A stretch of DNA of 64,000 nt from JAENVT01 sp963805445 (GTDB lineage: Bacteria; Actinomycetota; Acidimicrobiia; Acidimicrobiales; Ilumatobacteraceae), in NCBI GenBank assembly GCA_963805445.1, contig CAWDUI010000014.1, forward strand, positions 17,355 to 81,354, in the 5' to 3' direction. A program made the position numbers and the translations under genes. The number at the start of each line of letters is the position of its first letter. Within the stretch, counting starts at the first letter, position 1. The notes under the pieces are model-generated. The model was given only the letters and a program-made list of their open reading frames with translations, did no database searches and had not been told where the DNA came from. Positions 1 through 9,285 of the stretch are shown here, piece after piece.

Positions 1-63
1 CTCCTGACGGACGTCTGCCTCGTCGAAATAATTCGGGTGCTTGGGGTCGTAGGTGATGGTCAT
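1..63 (-). CDS. Fe-S oxidoreductase, N-terminal fragment (partial)
   Basis: The gene is cut by the window edge. The reverse strand from an ATG at 61-63 reads MTITYDPKHPNYFDEADVRQ and continues off the window. This opening resembles the N terminus of heterodisulfide-reductase/GlpC-like iron-sulfur proteins that often sit next to rubrerythrin in actinobacteria, as it does here. No cysteine motif falls inside the visible 21 codons, so the family call rests on the opening residues and the neighbour only. Confidence 0.45.
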   Translation of the reverse strand, partial: MTITYDPKHPNYFDEADVRQE

Positions 64-139
64 GTAGAGGCGACGAGAACACTGTGCGAGCAGGGGTGCT
101 GACGGGCATCGTACTGCCCCACAGCCACCCTCATCTCGC

Positions 140-556
140 TCAACCGAGGCTGTCGAGACCCTGCTGGAAACGGCCGGCGTGGCTCTTCTCGGCGCGTGCG
201 AGCGTCTCGAACCAATCGGCGACTTCGTCAAAGCCTTCGTCGCGCGCGGTCTTGGCGAAGCCCGGGTACATCTGGGTGTACTCGTAGGTCTCGCCGGCGA
301 CAGCCGACTTCAAGTTGTCGGCGGAGTCGCCGATCGGCTCGCCCGTCACCGGGTCGCCGACTTGGGCCAGGTACTCGAGGTGACCGTGCGCATGACCGGT
401 CTCGCCTTCGGCAACCGAACGGAACAGCGCCGACGTGTCGGGGTAGCCCTCGACATCTGCCTTCTGGGCGAACCACAGGTAGCGGCGGTTGGCCTGACTC
501 TCGCCGGCGAAGGCCTCCTTGAGGTTCTCGTGTGTCTTCGTGCCTTCGAGACTCAT
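140..556 (-). CDS. Rubrerythrin-like ferritin-fold protein
   Basis: This 138-residue protein has a four-helix ferritin-like diiron fold. Visible ligand-type motifs are EAFAGESQANRRY near residues 14-26, an EGETGHAHGH segment near 51-60, and the C-terminal pairs AGETYEY and RAEKSHAGRF. Rubrerythrins reduce peroxide in the cytoplasm using electrons from rubredoxin-type partners. The C-terminal rubredoxin domain (two CxxC pairs) of classical rubrerythrin is absent, so this is the short form. The ATG at 556 follows an AAGGAG ribosome site on the reverse strand (about 568-573). The Fe-S oxidoreductase fragment downstream on the same strand may be its electron-transfer partner (inference). Confidence 0.85.
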   Translation of the reverse strand: MSLEGTKTHENLKEAFAGESQANRRYLWFAQKADVEGYPDTSALFRSVAEGETGHAHGHLEYLAQVGDPVTGEPIGDSADNLKSAVAGETYEYTQMYPGFAKTARDEGFDEVADWFETLARAEKSHAGRFQQGLDSLG

Positions 557-678
557 GTTGCTTGCTCCTTGTTACCTGTGGTCGGGGGTTGCTTGAACTG
601 AGGCGGTGGCGTCGTGCTGGCACGTGCCGGAGAACAGCCGGCCGGGGGAAGGTCGACCGACACCATTTGCAACTCGCC

Positions 679-691
679 GGGGGGGGGGGGG
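679..691. repeat. G13 homopolymer in an intergenic region
   Basis: Thirteen consecutive G residues lie in the gap between the divergent rubrerythrin and glpD genes (557-837). I see no other gene or clear promoter in that gap. Such a run is unusual for the window and is a prime site for sequencing error or for slippage. Confidence 0.9.
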
Positions 692-837
692 TGCCGGCGT
701 TCGAGGTTCCGGCATGGAGACACTGTGGTTCCGCGCACGTGCTCGACTGTATTGCATGACCTGCTGATTAACAACACGTGCAGATAAGGCACCATGGCCC
801 GCAAGGCGCGTCCCAGCAGTCTCTAGGATGAACACCG

Positions 838-2492
838 ATGCCTCCTGCGACACCCTTCCGACGCGCCGACATGCTGGACAGACTGGAGAGCGAGTCGTTC
901 GACGTCTTGGTGATCGGCGGCGGAATCACCGGCACCGGTGTTGCGCTCGATGCCGCGCGCGCGGCTTGCGCACTGCCTTGGTCGAGCGCGACGACTTCGC
1001 CTCCGGGACGTCGTCGAAGAGCTCGAAGCTGGTTCACGGCGGCCTGCGCTACCTGCAACAAGGCGAGATCCGCTTGGTGTACGAAGCCCTGCGCGAGCGC
1101 AGCGACTGTGCAAGAACGCACCACATCTCGTGAAGGTGCTGCCGTTCATGATCCCCATCCTGACCAGGGACGGCGTGGTCTCGCGCAAGATCGCCCGGGC
1201 GATGGGCTCGGCGATGTGGATGTACGACCTCACCGGCGGTTGGCGGATCGGCAAGATGCACCGCCGTCTGAAGAAGGACGCCGCGTTCACTCACCTGCCG
1301 ACGATGCCGAAAGACCGCCTGGCGTCGGCATATCTGTACTTCGACGCCACGGTCGACGATGCCCGGTTGTGCCTCACCGTGGCCCGCACCGCAGCCGGCC
1401 ACGGCGCCACGGTGGTCAACCGTTGCCGCGTCGTGGAACTGACCAAGAACGACGACGGTGGCGCCTCGGGTGCGGTGGTCGACGCCGGCGGGCGGCTGAT
1501 CACGGTGCGTGCCAAGGTGATCGTCAACGCCGCCGGTGTGTGGTCCGACGAGGTGCGCACGCTCGACGAAGGCGCCGACCCCGACTCGATCCGACCCGCC
1601 AAGGGCGTGCACATCACCGTTCCATGGGAGAAGGTCCGCAACGACATCGCCGTCGTCATCCCGGTGCCGAAGGACAAGCGCAGCCTGTTCGTGGTGCCGT
1701 GGGGCCGTCGCGCCGATGGCACGTTCGAGCATGCATACGTCGGCACGACCGACACCGACTACACGGGATCGATCGACGACCCGCAATGCACGAAGGACGA
1801 CATCAGCTACGTGCTCGCGCGCGCTCAACGCGGCCATCACGACCGGCGTGACCGAAGCCGACATCACCGGAGTCTGGGCGGGCCTGCGACCGTTGGTCAA
1901 GAGCGCGTCGTCGGGCCGTACTGCCGATCTCTCCCGGCGACACAAGGTCAATCGCAGCACGAGCAACCTGATCACGGTCACGGGCGGCAAGCTGACCACG
2001 TACCGGGAGATGGCCGAAGACACCGTCGACGAGGTCTGCGAGGTGCTCGGCGAGCGCCGCAAGTCGACGACCAAACGGTTGCCCCTGTTCGGCGCCGATG
2101 GCTACCGCCAGCCGACCGAGGCCGCGGCACACCTCGCCAACCGCTACGGATCTGCGGCCGGCAACGTCGAGGCGCTGCAGAACGCTGATGCCCGGCTGGG
2201 AGAACCGTTGGTGCCCGGTTTGCCGTACACGAAGGCCGAGGCCGTGTACGCGGCGCGGTCGGAGATGTCGGTCACCCTCGACGACGTGCTGTCACGCCGC
2301 ACCCGGGCCCGGCTGTTCGATCGACCCGCAACAGTGCAGGCCGCCGAAGACGTCGCCAGGCTGATCGCCGCAGACATGGGTTGGGACGACGCTGAAGTCG
2401 AGCGTCAAGTCGTCGAGTTCCGCACCTCGTGCGCCGCGGAACAGGCGGCAGGCCAGACGTCGGAGGCCGACCTGCTCGGGGTCAATCGGTGA
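838..2492 (+). CDS. glpD: Glycerol-3-phosphate dehydrogenase, FAD-dependent (reading frame broken three times)
   Basis: The gene encodes a membrane-associated flavoenzyme that oxidises sn-glycerol 3-phosphate to dihydroxyacetone phosphate and reduces quinone. The frame starting at 838 gives the FAD-binding motif VLVIGGGITGTGVALDA. It must be joined near 960, 1100 and 1815 to recover FASGTSSKSSKLVHGGLRYL, the long central FAD domain, and VTGGKLTTYREMA plus the C-terminal GlpD domain ending at 2492. Joined length is about 550 residues, normal for the family. Two of the breaks lie in GC dinucleotide runs and one at a lost C, which suggests sequence error. The stop overlaps the GTG of the next gene, so the two are likely cotranscribed with the FGGY kinase further down. 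Confidence 0.85.
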
Positions 2493-3965
2493 CGGAGCCG
2501 ACGGCGCCGATCGAACTGACCGGCAGCGAATCACACTTCACCGGCCCGACGCATCAACCGAGCGAGCAATTGATCGAGCGGCTGCAGGCGATCTGCGAGA
2601 CCCTCACAACGACCACCGCGACCGCCGAGGCCAGCCGCGACTGGTGGCCGCTGGCCATGCACTGGTCGTTGGCCGGCAGCGTCGCCCAGCGAGCCGGTGC
2701 GGTCTGCAGGCCGACCACCAGCGAACAGGTTGCCGCGGTGTTGTCCGCGTGCGCTGCCGACGATGTGCCGGTGACGGCGGCCGGTGGTCGCAGCGGCGTG
2801 TCGGGTGCCTCGATCCCGGCGTTCGGCGGTGTCGTGTTGGATGTCACCGCGATGCAGGGGATCATCGACATCGACGCCCCGTCCGGCGTCGTCGAGGTGT
2901 GGGCGGGAACGTTCGGGCCCGAGCTCGAAACCGAGTTGCGCCAGCGATGTGCGATGACGATCGGCCATTTCCCACAGAGCTTCGACATCGCCACTGTCGG
3001 TGGATGGGTGGCCTGCCGCGGCGCCGGGCAGTACAGCACTCGTTACGGCAAGATCGACGACATGGTCATCGGCCTCGAGGTCGTGCTGGCGGATGGTTCG
3101 ATCGTGCGCACCGGGCACGGCCCGGCAGCGGCGATGGGTCCGGATCTCACCCACCTCTTCCTCGGCAGCGAGGGCACACTCGGCGTGATCACTCGGGTGT
3201 GGCTGCGCACCAATCCGGTTCCCACGCACGAGCGCCGTGCCGCGTACGTGTTCGACGACTTCGAGACCGGGATCGAGGCATGCCGTTTGATCCTGCGCCG
3301 CGGTGCGACGCCGGCGGTGTTGCGTCTGTACGACGCCGTCGAGTCACAACGAGGTCACGGCGGCGACGGCACCCAATGCGTGCTGCTCGTGCTCGACGAG
3401 GGCGACATCGGTCTCGTCGAGGCAACGATCGGCGTTGTCGAGGACGAATGCGCCGCAGCAACACTCGCCTCGCCCGACCTCGTCGAGAACTGGCTGACAC
3501 ACCGCAACGACACCAACGCGCTACAGGCGCTGACCCGCAAGGGCTTCGTCGTCGACACGATGGAGATCGCCGCACCGTGGTCGAAGCTGGCCGCCATCTT
3601 CACCGAGGCACGCGAGGCACTGTTGGCCGTGCCGAATGCCGCGTGCCGCCAGCTGCCATCTCTCGCACAGCTACCTCGACGGGGCGTGCCTGTACTTCAC
3701 CTTCGCGGCAACTCCCCCGCCCGAGCAGATCGAAGCGACCTACGTGGCGATGTGGGATGCGGGGCAACGTGCCGTGCTGGCCGCCGGCGGGAACCTGTCG
3801 CATCATCACGGCATCGGCCTCAATCGCGCACGGTTCATGGCCGAGTCGATGGGCACGTCGCTCGACGTGTTGCAAGCGATCAAGGATGCCCTCGACCCGC
3901 GGGGCATCCTCAACCCGGGCAAGCTCGGTCTGTCGTCGCCGTTCGGCGCGGTCGGCTGGCCATGA
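2489..3965 (+). CDS. FAD-linked oxidase, alkyldihydroxyacetonephosphate synthase/GlcD type (one frameshift)
   Basis: The GTG start at 2489 overlaps the glpD stop. The first 380 residues carry the PCMH-type FAD domain (VTAAGGRSGVSGASIPAFGG near 90-110, QSFDIATVGGWVACRGAGQYS, LFLGSEGTLGVITRVWL). A frame change near 3640 is needed to reach YLDGACLYFTF, GGNLSHHHGIGLNR and DPRGILNPGKL, the C-terminal part typical of alkyl-DHAP synthase and D-2-hydroxyacid oxidases. Total is about 490 residues. In a cluster with GlpD and a glycerol-kinase-like protein, a role in glycerol or ether-lipid precursor metabolism is likely, but the exact substrate cannot be read from sequence. Confidence 0.8.
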
Positions 3966-4375
3966 ACACGCTCGACTGGAACGCCCTGCGCGCCGGAGGC
4001 AGCGTTGCGTTGGTCTTCGCCGTCCCGTTCTCCATCGCCGCTCGAATCGTCGCCGACGGTGACGGCAGCGCCGGCACGGCATCGTTGCTCAGCCTCGCGG
4101 CATTGATCGGCTTCGTGCTGGGTGCCGGAGTCGCCGCATGGGCACAGCAACTGCAGTTGCCGCTGAAGCACGGGATCATCTGCGCGGTTGGCACCTACGT
4201 CGGTGCCCAGACGGTCTTCATCATCCTGCGTGCGATCCGCGGCAACGACGTGCGTTGGCTGGCCGCGTTGTTCAACCTCACGGCGGTCGCCGTCGCCGGT
4301 TTGATCGGTGGCGCGCTGGGCAGCGCGCTGCAACGCCGCGGGTTCTACCCCTCATCGAGTAGAAGGTCATCATGA
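3962..4375 (+). CDS. Small integral membrane protein of the glp cluster
   Basis: The ORF of 137 codons starts at an ATG that overlaps the previous stop (ATGA) and ends in another ATGA overlap with the kinase gene, so it is a translationally coupled member of the operon. It shows four hydrophobic stretches: GGSVALVFAVPFSIAARIV, LLSLAALIGFVLGAGVAAWA, GIICAVGTYVGAQTVFIILRA and LFNLTAVAVAGLIGGALGSAL. I do not recognise the family. A role in import or membrane association of the glycerol pathway is only a guess from position. Confidence 0.75.
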   Translation: MNTLDWNALRAGGSVALVFAVPFSIAARIVADGDGSAGTASLLSLAALIGFVLGAGVAAWAQQLQLPLKHGIICAVGTYVGAQTVFIILRAIRGNDVRWLAALFNLTAVAVAGLIGGALGSALQRRGFYPSSSRRSS

Positions 4376-5817
4376 GCGTGCTCGTGATCGATGTCGGTAC
4401 GTCGGGGCTTCGCGCCGCCGTCGTCGACGGTGCCGGAGCCGTCCACACGCTCGAGTACCGGGCGTTCCCACCGACGTCGCCGTTCCCCGGCCTGGTCGAG
4501 TTCGACGGGGCGGGGATGGCCGAGGCCGTGCTCGATGTCGCCGACAAATCGCTCGCTGCCGCCGGCCCGGTTGCGGCCGTTGGTATCAGCAATCAGCGAG
4601 CTTCGACGTTGGTGTGGGATCGCACGACCGGCGACCCGATCGGCCCAGGCCTCGGATGGCAGGACCTGCGTACGGTGTTCGACTGCATCACTGCCAAGGC
4701 CGAGCACGGGCTGGCACTAGCGCCCAACCAATCGGCCACCAAGGTCGCCTGGCTGCTCAACAACATCCCCGGGGCCCGCGATCGTGACCTGTGCTTCGGC
4801 ACGGTCGACACATGGGTCGCGTGGGTGCTGTCGCGCGGTTCCGTCCACGTGACCGACCCGTCGAACGCGGCGGTCACCGGCTTGCTCACCGCCGACACGA
4901 CCAAGTGGTCGACCGAGGCCTGTAACGCGCTCGGGGTGCCGATGGCGATGCTGCCGGTGCTCGTCGACTCGACCGGCGTGTTCGGCCACGCCAGCGCGCT
5001 GCCCGGCGAGCCGCCGCTCGCCGCGCTCGTCGGCGACCAACAAGCCAGTCTCGTCGGCCAGGGATGTGTGCGACCCGGCCTGGCGAAGATCACGTTCGGA
5101 ACCGGTGGGATGCTCGATGTCTGCACCGGGCCTACGGCGCCGATGTCGGCCCGTCGAAGTGACCACGGCACGTTCCCGATCGTTGCGTGGAGCCGCGCCG
5201 GTCAGCGCACCTGGGGCGCCGAGGCGATCATGTTGTCGGCCGGCACCAACGTCGAATGGCTGCGCGACGACCTCGGAGTGATCGACACCGCGGCGCACAG
5301 CCACGATGTTGCCGCGCAATGCGAGCACACCGACGGCGTGGTCTACGTCCCGGCGCTGATGGGCCTCGGGACACCGCATTGGGATTACGGCGCTCGGGGC
5401 ACGTTGCTCGGCCTGACCCGCGGGTCCGGTCGGCCACAGTTGGTGCGTGCAGTGCTCGAAGGCATCGCCCATCGCGGGGCCGACCTGCTCGAGGCCGCCG
5501 AGGCCGACTTCGGTGATTCGATCGGCGCCATTCGCGTCGATGGCGGCATGAGCCAGAACCCCACCTTCATCCAGGCGCTGGCCAATGCGACGGGTCGGCC
5601 CATCGAGGTGTCGCCGCAGACCGAGGCGACCACGATCGGTGCGGCCTACCTCGCCGGCCTCGCCGTCGGGGTCTGGGGGTCATTCGACGACATCGCCGCG
5701 GCATGGCACCCGCACGCCGTCGTCGAGCCGACCACCCCGCTCGACCGCCAGCAATGGGCCCGCGCAATCGAGCGGGCCCGCACATGGATACCAGACCTGT
5801 CCGCTCTCGACTTCTAG
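4372..5817 (+). CDS. FGGY-family carbohydrate kinase, glycerol kinase-like
   Basis: This 481-residue cytoplasmic kinase transfers phosphate from ATP to a sugar or polyol. The N-terminal actin-like ATPase phosphate motif MSVLVIDVGTSGLRAAVVD, the substrate-domain stretch GISNQRASTLVWDRTTG, the FGTGGMLDV adenosine loop (about residues 240-250) and the C-terminal IRVDGGMSQNPTFIQALA all match FGGY kinases. ISNQR and the GTPHWD stretch resemble glycerol kinase, and GlpD is in the same operon, so glycerol is the likely substrate. The start overlaps the preceding stop. The family contains many related polyol kinases, so the substrate is inferred. Confidence 0.85.
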   Translation: MSVLVIDVGTSGLRAAVVDGAGAVHTLEYRAFPPTSPFPGLVEFDGAGMAEAVLDVADKSLAAAGPVAAVGISNQRASTLVWDRTTGDPIGPGLGWQDLRTVFDCITAKAEHGLALAPNQSATKVAWLLNNIPGARDRDLCFGTVDTWVAWVLSRGSVHVTDPSNAAVTGLLTADTTKWSTEACNALGVPMAMLPVLVDSTGVFGHASALPGEPPLAALVGDQQASLVGQGCVRPGLAKITFGTGGMLDVCTGPTAPMSARRSDHGTFPIVAWSRAGQRTWGAEAIMLSAGTNVEWLRDDLGVIDTAAHSHDVAAQCEHTDGVVYVPALMGLGTPHWDYGARGTLLGLTRGSGRPQLVRAVLEGIAHRGADLLEAAEADFGDSIGAIRVDGGMSQNPTFIQALANATGRPIEVSPQTEATTIGAAYLAGLAVGVWGSFDDIAAAWHPHAVVEPTTPLDRQQWARAIERARTWIPDLSALDF

Positions 5818-5879
5818 AATTGCTCCGCTCACCCTCGGCAAGGAAGGCTGGCGGGTGAGTATCTCGAAAGGATTTCCTC

Positions 5880-6536
5880 GTGGACAACGATGTGACGGAG
5901 CCCGTACCGGCCGACAGTGCTTTGCGCCGTCGACTGCTGGGCATTGGGTTGGGTGGGGCTGCGGTCTCGCTCCTCCCGTTCCTCGTGGGTCGGGCCAGCG
6001 CGACCACGACCACCGGTTCGACGTCCGACACCACGCCGGCGACCACCACCACAGCGCCGCCGAAGCGCCCGAGCACCGACGACGTCGATCTTCTCGGGTT
6101 CGCCCGCTCGGTCGAGCTGGCCGCTCGCGACCTCTACGACGTGGCCCTCGGCACCAACGCCTTCGACGCCGAGCAGCGGGCGGTGATTGCCACGATCCGC
6201 GAATCGCACGATGCTTACGCCGCGTCGATCTCGGCCATCCTCGGTCGCCTTGCTCCCCAGACGCCCAACCCGGTCGTCGAGTCGCTGTCGTCGACCTTTT
6301 CCGGCGACAAATCGAAAGTGCTCGATGCTGCATACGGCCTCGAATCCACGGCGGTGGCGACCCACACCGAGATCCTCGGCAAGTTGCAGGGAACCGATGG
6401 AGCGTCCCTGATCGCCTCGATCCTGATCGTCGAAGCTCGCCACGGCACGGTGCTGGCGTACCTCAACGGCAAGACCGGGCTCGACGATCTGCTGGTCAAC
6501 GAAGAGGCCGACGCGCTGACGCCGGCGGAAGGGTGA
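5880..6536 (+). CDS. Exported ferritin-like domain protein (first of a pair)
   Basis: This 218-residue protein begins with a GTG at 5880, eight bases after a GAAAGGA ribosome site. Residues 14-40 (ALRRRLLGIGLGGAAVSLLP onward) form an Arg-rich N-region and hydrophobic segment resembling a Tat-like or membrane anchor signal. A Thr/Pro-rich linker follows, then a helical domain from about residue 62 (VDLLGFARSVELAARDLYDVA). That domain resembles the ferritin-like or desiccation-associated domain, with E in SVELAARDLY and E..H in VEARHGTVLAYL. An extracytoplasmic location is likely. Metal binding is not proven, as only some of the expected ligands are visible. Confidence 0.65.
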   Translation: MDNDVTEPVPADSALRRRLLGIGLGGAAVSLLPFLVGRASATTTTGSTSDTTPATTTTAPPKRPSTDDVDLLGFARSVELAARDLYDVALGTNAFDAEQRAVIATIRESHDAYAASISAILGRLAPQTPNPVVESLSSTFSGDKSKVLDAAYGLESTAVATHTEILGKLQGTDGASLIASILIVEARHGTVLAYLNGKTGLDDLLVNEEADALTPAEG

Positions 6537-6540
6537 GGCT

Positions 6541-7614
6541 GTGAGCCGTCACGACAACAGCCACGACGAGTTCCGTCGCGAACTGCGATCCCTGGGCGCC
6601 ACCGCCGATCGCGATGCACGAGCGGCGCAGCGCGTCTACGGCCGACTGTTCGAATCCCCCGCGGCCGCGAGCGACGGCCACCGGGCTCTCTTCGGTCGCC
6701 GCGACATGCTGCGCATCGGCGGGTTCAGCGTCGCCACCGCCGCGGTCATCAGTGCGTGCGGCGAGCACGTCCGTGGCCAGATCGGTCGGGTCGGGGCAGT
6801 CCCGACGACCGTCAAGCTGCCCGATGCCGTGGTCAACAACATCACGCTGCTGCGCACGGCCTCGTCGCTCGAGCACACGGTGATCAACGTCTACAGCCAG
6901 GTCATCGGCAACACCACCCTGCTCGACCCGAAGCTGCAAGATGTGGCCAAGCGGTTCATGGACGACCACGTCGGTCACGCCAAGCTGTTCGAGAAGTTGA
7001 CCAGCGAGGCCGGTGGTGAGCCGTGGACGTGCGGCAACCCGAAGATCGACGATGTGATCATCAACCCGATCATCACGCGCATCACCAAAGGCGCGGAAGC
7101 CACACCGACGTCGAAGGCGGTGGAGCCCAGCGACGATCCGCGCCGCGACGTGTTGAACTTCGCCCACGGTCTCGAGTCGCTGGCCGGAGCCACCTACCAA
7201 GCGCTGGTCGCACTGTTCTCCGAGCCGACACTCCGCCACGATGCGATGTTGGTCGGAGCCCGCGAGGCTCGGCATGCAGCACTGCTGGCGCTGACGATCA
7301 ATCCCGATCGCCCGGGCGGGCTGGTCAACTTCGCCGACGCGGTCAATGCCGAGCCGGCAGCGCCGCCCACGACGATCGCACCGACCACCACGGTGCAGAA
7401 CATCGCCACTCCTGCGGGCGGCACTGCGTCGAGCCCGGCTCCGCCGCAAACCGAGATCCCCAGCGTCACGGCGATTCCCGGTCAGTTCGGGGGACTCAGT
7501 GCGATTCAGATCGTCGTCGGCAAGGGCGATGAGAACGGCACGCGCCTGAAGATCAACTTGGAAACACCGAGCCTCAACTCGTTCGTCTACGAGTACATGA
7601 AGCCGAGTTGCTGA
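6541..7614 (+). CDS. Exported ferritin-like domain protein (second of a pair)
   Basis: The protein has 357 residues and a GTG start four bases after the previous stop, so the two genes are probably cotranscribed. Residues 45-75 contain ALFGRRDMLRIGGFSVATAA, a twin-arginine-like region, followed by a Cys (ISACGEH) that might be a lipid-attachment site. The ferritin-like region has a four-helix pattern with E and H pairs: SSLEHTVINVY, MDDHVGHAKLFEKL, HGLESLAGATYQAL and GAREARHAALLAL. A Pro/Thr-rich stretch and a short C-terminal domain follow. It is probably a secreted or membrane-tethered partner of the preceding protein. The function is unknown. Confidence 0.65.
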   Translation: MSRHDNSHDEFRRELRSLGATADRDARAAQRVYGRLFESPAAASDGHRALFGRRDMLRIGGFSVATAAVISACGEHVRGQIGRVGAVPTTVKLPDAVVNNITLLRTASSLEHTVINVYSQVIGNTTLLDPKLQDVAKRFMDDHVGHAKLFEKLTSEAGGEPWTCGNPKIDDVIINPIITRITKGAEATPTSKAVEPSDDPRRDVLNFAHGLESLAGATYQALVALFSEPTLRHDAMLVGAREARHAALLALTINPDRPGGLVNFADAVNAEPAAPPTTIAPTTTVQNIATPAGGTASSPAPPQTEIPSVTAIPGQFGGLSAIQIVVGKGDENGTRLKINLETPSLNSFVYEYMKPSC

Positions 7615-7638
7615 GCCGCTCGTACACTGTCGCCCGAT

Positions 7639-7998
7639 GGTGAGTTGGCCGGGTGACCGCGGCATGGCACTTCGGTGACCATGTCGAGGAAAGTCGGGAC
7701 TCCACAGGGCAGAGTGCTGGCGCGAGCCAGGTCGGGGCGACCTGACGGACAGTGCAACAGAGAGAGACCGCCGATGGACCAGTTCGCTGGTCACAGGTAA
7801 GGGTGCAACGGTGCGGTAAGAGCGCACCAGCGTGCAGGGCGACCTGTACGGCTGGCAAACCCCATTCGGAGCAAGGCCAAGCAGAGAGGATGGGCTGCCC
7901 GTCCAGCCGGTTCGCCGGCTACCTCTCGGGTAGGCCGCCTAGAGGGATGGTCACCGGCGTGAAAGCGTCACAGAATCCCGCTTACAGGCCGACTCACC
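7639..7998 (+). ncRNA. rnpB: RNase P RNA (bacterial class A)
   Basis: The RNA is the catalytic component of RNase P, which trims tRNA 5' leaders. The 5' ten bases (7639-7648) pair with 7989-7998 to close helix P1. Conserved blocks appear in the right order: GAGGAAAGTC at about 7684 (P4 5' half), ACAGAGAGAGACCGCC, GGTAAGGGTGCAACGGTGCG, GAGCGCACCAGC, GGCAAACCCC at 7855 (P15 loop, which binds the tRNA CCA end), AGAGGGATGGTCACC and finally ACAGAATCCCGCTTACAGG. The length of 360 nt is normal. The last 23 bases also serve as the left copy of the duplicated attachment core, so the element left an intact RNA. Confidence 0.95.
7976..7998. repeat. attL-like core: 23-bp direct repeat, left copy (rnpB 3' end)
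   Basis: These are the last 23 bases of rnpB. They are identical to 56759-56781. Similarity extends weakly outward: GTCAC precedes both copies and TCAC follows after one mismatch. Confidence 0.8.
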
Positions 7999-8092
7999 GT
8001 CACCACCTGCTTCGACGAGTTGATATACTGCCTCTGAGCAGGTCTTTTACGTGTTATTCTGTGTCAGGCTGTGACAGGCTGTACCACCTGGT

Positions 8093-8141
8093 AGTCCTCA
8101 ATTCTGAGGACTTTTTGAGGACCTGAGGACTGATTGAGGAC
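8093..8141. promoter_or_regulatory. Integrase arm-type sites and a palindrome upstream of the integrase gene
   Basis: Four direct copies of TGAGGAC lie at 8105-8111, 8116-8122, 8124-8130 and 8135-8141. One inverted copy lies at 8094-8100. The first direct and the inverted copy form an exact 8-bp palindrome, AGTCCTCA-ATTC-TGAGGACT (8093-8112). The same heptamer occurs twice, also 11 bp apart, near the right end (56688-56705). This fits arm-type binding sites, and the position just before the integrase gene could let integrase control its own expression. Confidence 0.65.
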
Positions 8142-8177
8142 TAAACGGGACCGAATCGGGGGCCTCGAGGAGGGCAG

Positions 8178-9257
8178 ATGGCGAGCATCGACAAGCGTGC
8201 GAACGGCGGGTACCGCGCTCGCTGGCGGGAGCACCCCGGCGGTCCGCAGCAGACGCGCCAGTTCGCTCGGAAGGTCGACGCGGTGCGATTCCTCGACGGC
8301 ATCCGAGGCGACATCGCCCACGGCCTCTATGTCGACCCAAACGGCGGCCGCACGCCGTTCCAGGAGTACGCAGAGAGGTGGCGAGCGGGTCAGCTCCATC
8401 GTCCGTCGACCGCAACCCAGGCCGAGACGTACCTCCGGGTGCACGCCTACCCCACCCTTGGGCACCGGCAGATTGGCGCCATTCGGCGCAGCGACATCCA
8501 GGCGTGGGTCAAGGAACGCACCGAGGTTCTCGCCCCCGGCTCGGTCGAGCTCGTGTACCGCTGGGTAGCGACAATCTTCAAGGCCGCCGTGAGTGACCGA
8601 TTGATCGCCGTGTCTCCCTGCCAGCGAATCGCGCTGCCAAAACGAGATCGCCACGAAGTTGTGCCACTGGAGGTCGAGGCTGTCGAGCGGCTCGTCGCCG
8701 CAATGCCGGAGCGCTTCAGGGCCCTCATCGTGCTCGCCGCAGGCACTGGTTTGCGCCAAGGCGAGTGCTTCGGGCTCACGGTGGACCGTGTCGATTTCCT
8801 TCGACGTCAGCTCCGCGTCGACCGCCAGCTCACATCGGCCCGTGGCGGCATCCCCGTGTTCGGGCCGCCGAAGACACCAGCCGGCTTCCGCACGGTTCCC
8901 CTGGCCGCCACCGTGACAGATGTTCTCGCCGCGCATCTGGCGCAGTATCGGCCCGGCAAACACGCACTCGTCTTCACCAACTCACATGGTCGCCCGCTGC
9001 AGCGCAGTCCGTTCGGCGACATGTGGCGCAGGGTCGCCCCAGCAGCCGACCTACCCGACTGGGCGACCTTCCACGATCTTCGGCACTTCTATGCGTCGCT
9101 GCTCATCGCCCGAGGCTGCTCGGTCAAGTCCGTACAGAATCGACTCGGTCACCAATCGGCAGTCGAGACGCTGGACACGTACAGTCATCTTTGGCCTGAC
9201 AGCGATGACGAGACCCGTGACGCCGTCGACAACGTGCTTCGGCAGCTCGCGGTGTGA
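8178..9257 (+). CDS. Site-specific tyrosine recombinase (element integrase)
   Basis: This 359-residue enzyme would catalyse integration and excision at the rnpB site. An N-terminal arm-binding region (IDKRANGGYRARWRE) and a SAM-like core-binding domain (about residues 60-150) precede the catalytic domain. Catalytic residues are visible: Arg in AAGTGLRQGE (about 192), Lys in GPPKTPAGFRTVPL, HDLRH at about 299-303, His in RLGHQS (about 325) and the nucleophile Tyr in LDTYSHLW (about 335). The gene points away from rnpB and lies 180 bp from the left core, the usual place for an integrase. The ATG at 8178 follows GGAGGGC at 8168-8174. Confidence 0.93.
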   Translation: MASIDKRANGGYRARWREHPGGPQQTRQFARKVDAVRFLDGIRGDIAHGLYVDPNGGRTPFQEYAERWRAGQLHRPSTATQAETYLRVHAYPTLGHRQIGAIRRSDIQAWVKERTEVLAPGSVELVYRWVATIFKAAVSDRLIAVSPCQRIALPKRDRHEVVPLEVEAVERLVAAMPERFRALIVLAAGTGLRQGECFGLTVDRVDFLRRQLRVDRQLTSARGGIPVFGPPKTPAGFRTVPLAATVTDVLAAHLAQYRPGKHALVFTNSHGRPLQRSPFGDMWRRVAPAADLPDWATFHDLRHFYASLLIARGCSVKSVQNRLGHQSAVETLDTYSHLWPDSDDETRDAVDNVLRQLAV

Positions 9258-9285
9258 GTTCCACGACGGACGGTCGACCCCCGAC

